Assembly (NCBI GenBank): GCA_900088475.1
Contig: FLMG01003891.1
Coordinates: 5,634-17,349, forward strand
DNA: 11,716 nt
DNA from: Hyphochytrium catenoides
Taxonomy: Eukaryota > Sar > Hyphochytriomycetes > Hyphochytriales > Hyphochytriaceae
Reading direction: 5' to 3'
Shown: piece after piece, positions 8,002 to 11,716 of the stretch
How positions within the stretch are numbered: the first letter of the stretch is position 1
Layout: every line of letters begins with the position of its first letter
Made by a program: the position numbers and the translations under genes
The notes under the pieces: model-generated
The model's input: only the letters and a program-made list of their open reading frames with translations
The model's database searches: none
Told to the model about the DNA's origin: nothing

Positions 8002-9344
8002 TCATTCCGACATGGCAACGTCAACTCGCTGCTGTAGGAATTGAAGGATGTGGTCAAGGAGGCGGGGTACATCGTTGAGTCCCTTTTTGACTTCAAAGCC
8101 TATCAGGATGCCTACATGTATAATCCACATCAATGTCCCTGTCTGTATCAACCCAGTGAGTGACCAAACCTAAGGGATTACCTTTCTCTTGGTAATGGTT
8201 CACTAAAGGCGCTGTCTCCCCATGGTAAACTCTCAAGCGATGCTGAATAACATCTGGAGTATCATCATCTCGCGATAGCAGTTCATCGTTGCCACACACG
8301 TCACAGACGCCATGTATTCTTGGAAGCAGCGGCGGCATGTCCAAACCCTCTGTGGCAGCGGAACAAGAGGTGAAACCTTAGTCCCCCTGAAACCACTAGT
8401 TATCTTTATCAGGTGCCCTACCTTTCTCGCAGTATATATTGGCTAAGTTGTAACCTGTGCCACAGTGTGAGCACACCCTAGTGAGGTAGACAGTCAGAAC
8501 CACGTCTGTTGGGTACACCTTGCAACCTATTAATATCAATATACTTCACCTTCTGCCTAAGATCTTCTCCGTCAGTACCCACTCTGGTATGTTGATATTG
8601 GTCACAAGGTCAAGCTCTGAGACCTGTAGAGACACAAAAGAGCATGGCCAGTAGGTAAAAAGAGAGTGTGCCTGCAGTAGCTCAAGAGGAAAAGACGTAC
8701 TTCATGAAATAGTTTTGCTTGTTGAACATTGCGTGGGAAGCCATCCTGCATTGGAAGACCAATGTCAGCAGAATTATCGCCTCTGAAGGATCTGTGAGGC
8801 AGCGTACCAACAAATATCCTCCCGCACAGTCATCCTCTAGCAAGCGAAGTCTCACCTAACCAGAACACATGGTTAGGCCTATGTACCCATAGTAGCACGA
8901 GGCGCGGACAAATCGTCAACTCACCATCTCGAGCACGATTTCATCAGGAACAAGAGCTCCCTTGTTGGTATATCTCTGCATGCATTGCAAAGTATGGGAG
9001 ATCAGGAAAAGTTACAAGGAGTTTTGGAAAAAAGAGTGTCTCACCTCTAGCTGTGACGCTAAAGCGGTCTTTGCCTTGATTTGCCTTCTGATAATGTCGC
9101 CAGTGGAAATGACTGGGACGCCGAGCGCCGGCCCAATCTTGGCTGCATATGTACCTTTTCCGACCCCCGGCGGGCCTAGGAACATAAGGTTAAGTCTATT
9201 CGACCTCGACCCGGAAGAGAATGTACGGCCCGAGGGTCCATTTGACCCCCAAGATCTTGTTAAGAGGTCACCCCGCCATACTTTTCCAGCCACCCTTCTC
9301 TCTGACGTCGGCGCTGCAAAGTGAAGCAGAGAAGGTCTCTTCAT
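8002..9344 (-). CDS. Adenylate kinase, zinc-LID type, probably mitochondrial (8 exons)
   Basis: It catalyses the reversible transfer of phosphate from a nucleoside triphosphate to AMP. Exons: 9344-9045, 8975-8925, 8855-8808, 8745-8701, 8623-8550, 8477-8422, 8349-8182, 8111-8002, giving 283 aa. All seven introns are 62-77 nt with GT...AG ends. Residues 1-55 are Arg/Ser-rich with GRTFSSGS, like a mitochondrial presequence cleaved at R-x-F|S. The P-loop is GPPGVGKGT (57-65), followed by STGDIIR and LVPDEIV of the AMP site and DGFPRN (134-139, Asn where Thr is usual). The LID holds C175-x2-C178 and C207-x2-C210, a probable zinc site, around a long loop with MPPLLP. Then come SRDDD, HRLRVYH and FEVKKG near the end. 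The ATG has a weak context (T at -3), and TTTCCTTTCAG just upstream (ends 9358) could be an acceptor, so a 5' exon is possible. Confidence 0.93.
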
Positions 9345-9358
9345 GGAGGGTTGCACTG

Positions 9359-10085
9359 AAAGGAAATGTTCCAGTTGTTCCTACTAGAAGATCCACAAGT
9401 CAAGGATGATGCTTCAGGTGCCTACGGTCAAAGATTGTTGTGCACTCTAGTAATCCTAGGCTGCCTGTCCTGTACAGGAAACTGCTGCAATGGCGTTAGA
9501 AGAGGTGATTTCCGTAAAGTAAGTGCGGTGATAACACTTGCAAGTTGAAGCTGCGTGTCTCTTGATGGAAGTTGCAGATTGACGGATTGTGGCGACTGAG
9601 GAGCTCTGCCCTCTCAGCATTGCTGGCAGGTCATCAGAATGATTGAGGCGACACGGCCAAACACACAGACGATGCTGGCGCGACAGAAAAGTGGGAACTG
9701 AATGTGGGTGGGTCAATGTTCTATATGGGTGAGGCACACTCATAACCCCGAACTCACTGTGAATAGCACTAGACCCGATTACCTGCTAGTTAACATAGAT
9801 ATCCATAACGATGAGGAACCTGTCGTCTAGGGTCCATTGTTCACTATAATCTGTCATTATTTTGACGAAGCTTAGTCAAACGCCATGTATTTGTTGTTGA
9901 TAACAGTGTTGAGGCTGACCCATATATGGAGAGAGGAACAGCTCAAAAGAAATGAAGGAAGAAGCGCAGGATCCTTGATGATCCGAATGAAGGGTCATTC
10001 ATTCAACGAGGAGGAGACCAGATCATCTGGAGGAAGAGCAGCGAGAAGAAGAAGAGCAGCGGCGAAGTTTGCATGTATGGGTTAA
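9359..10085. other. Upstream region of adenylate kinase, no confident gene
   Basis: A minus-strand frame from ATG 9743 to TAG 9456 contains MLRGQSSSVATIRQSA, an Arg/Ser-rich stretch like a mitochondrial presequence. A GTACAG donor near 9474 would join in phase to the acceptor just upstream of the kinase ATG, so a longer or alternative first exon is conceivable. On the plus strand a 66-codon frame (9885-10085) is basic and purine-driven (GGRAARRRRAAAK) and not convincing. A perfect CATATATG palindrome lies near 9920. Confidence 0.25.
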
Positions 10086-10469
10086 GCCCCTCGATGGCAG
10101 GCTTCTTACTACCAAGAGCGGCGGCATGATGCTGAGCTCCAAAATAACAGTTTGATCCGAGGCTCAATAACCGTTTCCTTGTTTTGTGAGAGGCACATGC
10201 ATGCGGCACGCGAGATGGGCTGCTACAGCAAATATGGATGCTGCAGCTATCGACGATCTATCCCCCACCGCGTGGGAGATCAGAATGCTAGTAGCTGGTA
10301 CTCATTATCTGTAAGCCTGATTGAGAAGTGATCTATGCTAAGATGCTTACGTGATTCCCTATCAATAATATTAGAAAAGCGCTATTACTTGAGTGCTGGC
10401 AAATTTACTGTTAAGGCCATCACCAAAGACGATACCTCCTGCTGGCTTACCTTATTATTGGAAGAGTAA
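10086..10469 (+). CDS. Possible two-exon gene, unrecognised
   Basis: After a TAA at 10083-10085 the plus strand is open for 75 codons to a GTAAGC donor at 10311, reading YYQERRHDAELQNNSLIRGS and later KYGCCSYRR and NASSWYSLS. A 69-nt intron (10311-10379), with a TGCTAAG-like branch but a weak AAAAG acceptor, would join it in phase to 10380-10469, reading RYYLSAGKFTVKAITKDD and ending at TAA 10467-10469. In-frame ATGs lie at about 10197 and 10215; an upstream exon is equally possible. A competing start, ATG 10234 in excellent context (AAATATGG), opens another frame (MDAAAIDDLSPTAWEIRMLV) that stops after 26 codons or uses the same donor in another phase. I recognise no family and cannot choose between the frames. 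Confidence 0.25.
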
Positions 10470-10751
10470 AGCTTGCCCACAACACTAGCTAAGTGACAAA
10501 TGCTGTCCTCCTCGCTCGTCCGTCATCGTAGCGAAGAAAAGAAACACAGATATGGCATGAAATGGGCATCATCCTTATTGCTCTCCGTCCCGCCGAGCTG
10601 TTAATGTAGTAGTCCACTTATACTATAATCTAGTCGCTTAGTAGTAAGGGCTCTCATCAGCAGTACAATTGCCAAAGTGTTCGTAGCAGGCCGTCCTCCC
10701 ACCAAAGAGTCCATTTGCACTTACTGACTCGTCGCTCACGATGACTGAAGC
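10470..10751. other. No gene seen
   Basis: No frame with start or splice support was found. The stretch contains the 3' flank of whatever ends at the minus-strand AATAAA at 10752-10757. Confidence 0.3.
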
Positions 10752-10757
10752 TTTATT
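10752..10757 (-). terminator. Poly(A) signal AATAAA, minus strand
   Basis: TTTATT on the plus strand reads AATAAA on the minus strand, overlapping the TAA that ends the minus-strand frame 11013-10756. It suggests that minus-strand transcription from the right-edge gene, or a separate gene, ends here. Confidence 0.4.
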
Positions 10758-11181
10758 ATGCTATCACAACTATAACAAGAAAGAAGACTAGGAATCCTTT
10801 GGCTTCAAAAAGCGCTCCTTCAACTGTTCTTCTCTGTTTCCATTCGATAACACAAGTACGTTTTCTGCGGCAAGTGCCCCATAAATTGTCTGATCTTGGC
10901 CCCCATTTGCTTCCGGACCACCACATCACGGTATAGTCACTGATGTAAATAGCGAGTGCTTGCAGTAGGGGCAAGCGGGCAGCCACTTGCATGTCTCTGA
11001 TGAGCGCCAGCATTCTATAGCTTGTCCATGGGTAACAGGCAAGAACCTCAAACTAGCTAGAACGTTACGATCACTACTATGAATAGTCTTCCCCTTTCTC
11101 CTTAGCTGGCCTACGTCAATCGAAGCTGCCTGGTTGGTCGTCACATCTCGTCCTTTCTCCAGCAGTAACGCAACTGGTTCC
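10758..11181 (-). other. Overlapping minus-strand frames, 3' UTR or extra exons
   Basis: Two frames overlap: 11261-10926 (starts at GTG; contains FLVPYQNRGGDREPVALLLE) and 11013-10756 (starts at ATG; ends in a hydrophobic FLVFFLVIVVIA). A third stretch, reading DQTIYGALAAENVLVLSNGN and stopping near 10789, looks the most protein-like. A GTACTG donor at 11274 with an acceptor at GTGCAG (11220) would splice the flavin-reductase exon in phase into the first frame. The alternative is that the right-edge gene stops at 11182 and all this is 3' UTR up to the AATAAA. Confidence 0.25.
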
Positions 11182-11716
11182 CTATCTCCGCCACGGTTTT
11201 GATAAGGAACAAGGAACCTCTGCACGGAACCGCTGGCGGGTAGTAGGAAGTACCGGCTCACAAAGAGACAGTACTTTCCCTTTGCCTTTTAGGCAAGGTA
11301 AAGCGCCAGTCCGAATGACTGGGTAGTATCGGTCTCTGCCTTCCCCATCATTGGAGCCAAGTCGCCGCTCATCTATGTGTAACCCAATGATCTGCCCGAT
11401 GGGGATGACCGTCGCCTACACAGGTGTATAGGGGTTAATTGCTTTCATTAAGAACTCCATAGTGGAGATGTGTGGTGGCTGTCTACCATGGGTAGCCAGA
11501 GCTCCTCACGACATAAAAAGAAACAGCCACTTTGGACCCCTAACAAGTGCTGAGAAAAGCCAACAGGATCTTGTATCTTAGTTTCCCATGACGATTTGGG
11601 TAGCATTTCGTATTCCCACATGAGAGAATGCGAATGGGGGTTACACTTTTGACGTCTCTGCAGCCCATCGCTGTCAATCTCTCTCTCTCTCTCCCTCTCT
11701 CTCTCCCTCTCTCTCT
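11182..11716 (-). CDS. Flavin-reductase-like protein, partial at right edge
   Basis: Two exons join in phase: exon A from the window edge to 11487, then a 71-nt intron (11486-11416, GTAGAC...CTGTGTAG), then exon B from 11415. The junction reads CREELWLPM/ATVIPIGQIIGLHIDERR. The segment IGQIIGLHIDE followed by YYPVIRTG matches the core of the flavin-reductase-like FMN-binding split barrel (consensus-like IGEVVGVHID and PVxRxG). Such proteins bind FMN or FAD and reduce it or use it for substrate oxidation; the exact reaction cannot be told from this piece. Exon B stays open through KVLSLCEPVLP to a TAG at 11184-11182, unless spliced at 11274. Exon A is open into the GA repeat at the edge, so its true 5' limit and the gene start are not visible. 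No competing plus-strand gene was seen. Confidence 0.45.
11678..11716. repeat. CT/GA microsatellite at window end
   Basis: Nearly pure CT dinucleotides with two CCT interruptions run to the last base. On the minus strand they read as alternating Glu-Arg codons in frame with the flavin-reductase-like exon A, but they could equally be intronic or 5' UTR polypurine sequence. Confidence 0.9.

Noticed and set aside
9012-9044. C-terminal [10 protein letters not shown] of the unspliced kinase frame
   Set aside because: This is intron sequence after the GTGAGA donor; the next exon continues the kinase fold.
8962-9324. 120-codon plus-strand frame over the kinase first exon
   Set aside because: It is an antisense shadow; the minus strand carries the P-loop and AMP-site motifs.
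10003-10209. 68-codon minus-strand frame ending in a hydrophobic stretch
   Set aside because: It opens at GTG, its hydrophobic run comes from the antisense of a purine-rich tract, and no splice support was seen.
11678-11716. Repeat as a telomere or CRISPR-like array
   Set aside because: It is a plain CT dinucleotide microsatellite without spacers or telomeric units.

Overview
This window is nuclear DNA from a eukaryote with short spliceosomal introns. The best-resolved genes are cut into small exons by introns of mostly 62-77 nt, with a few of 100-200 nt. Donors read GTRNGN, CTAAC/CTGAC-like branch sites lie near the acceptors, and AATAAA signals follow some stops. No bacterial gene organisation was seen. 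The lineage is unclear. The intronless oxidoreductase looks like those of filamentous fungi. The zinc-type adenylate kinase and the ubiquitin-like/SPRY protein do not look like textbook fungal proteins and would suit a protist or alga. Spliced models were built by hand from frame continuity, splice signals and family motifs.

Left third (1-3750): the 3' end of an unrecognised plus-strand gene (1-440) converges on a minus-strand gene of at least nine exons (867-2686). Once spliced, that gene encodes an N-terminal 'VLTPYGYGKL' module, a ubiquitin-like domain and a complete SPRY domain. A short acidic minus-strand frame (583-726) may be its last exon. About 1 kb upstream of it holds only weak exon candidates.

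Middle (3748-7612): an intronless zinc-independent medium-chain (quinone-oxidoreductase-like) reductase of 350 aa (3748-4800) has a poly(A) signal about 90 nt past its stop. The stretch 4980-5930 holds minus-strand coding-like fragments whose frame breaks at an eight-base homopolymer. The stretch 6285-6990 has overlapping frames on both strands with no clear winner. A basic, helical 105-aa protein follows (7295-7612).

Right third (7613-11716): a minus-strand adenylate kinase gene (8002-9344, eight exons, 283 aa) has a probable mitochondrial presequence, a P-loop and a four-cysteine zinc LID. It converges on the 105-aa gene. A poorly defined region (9357-10750) with a possible two-exon plus-strand gene comes next. 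At the right edge is the 3' part of a probable flavin-reductase-like minus-strand gene, running into a CT/GA microsatellite at the end of the window.

No operon-like or pathway link among these genes is visible. They look like independent housekeeping or metabolic genes in moderately gene-poor DNA. No tRNA, rRNA, CRISPR array or intact transposon was recognised.
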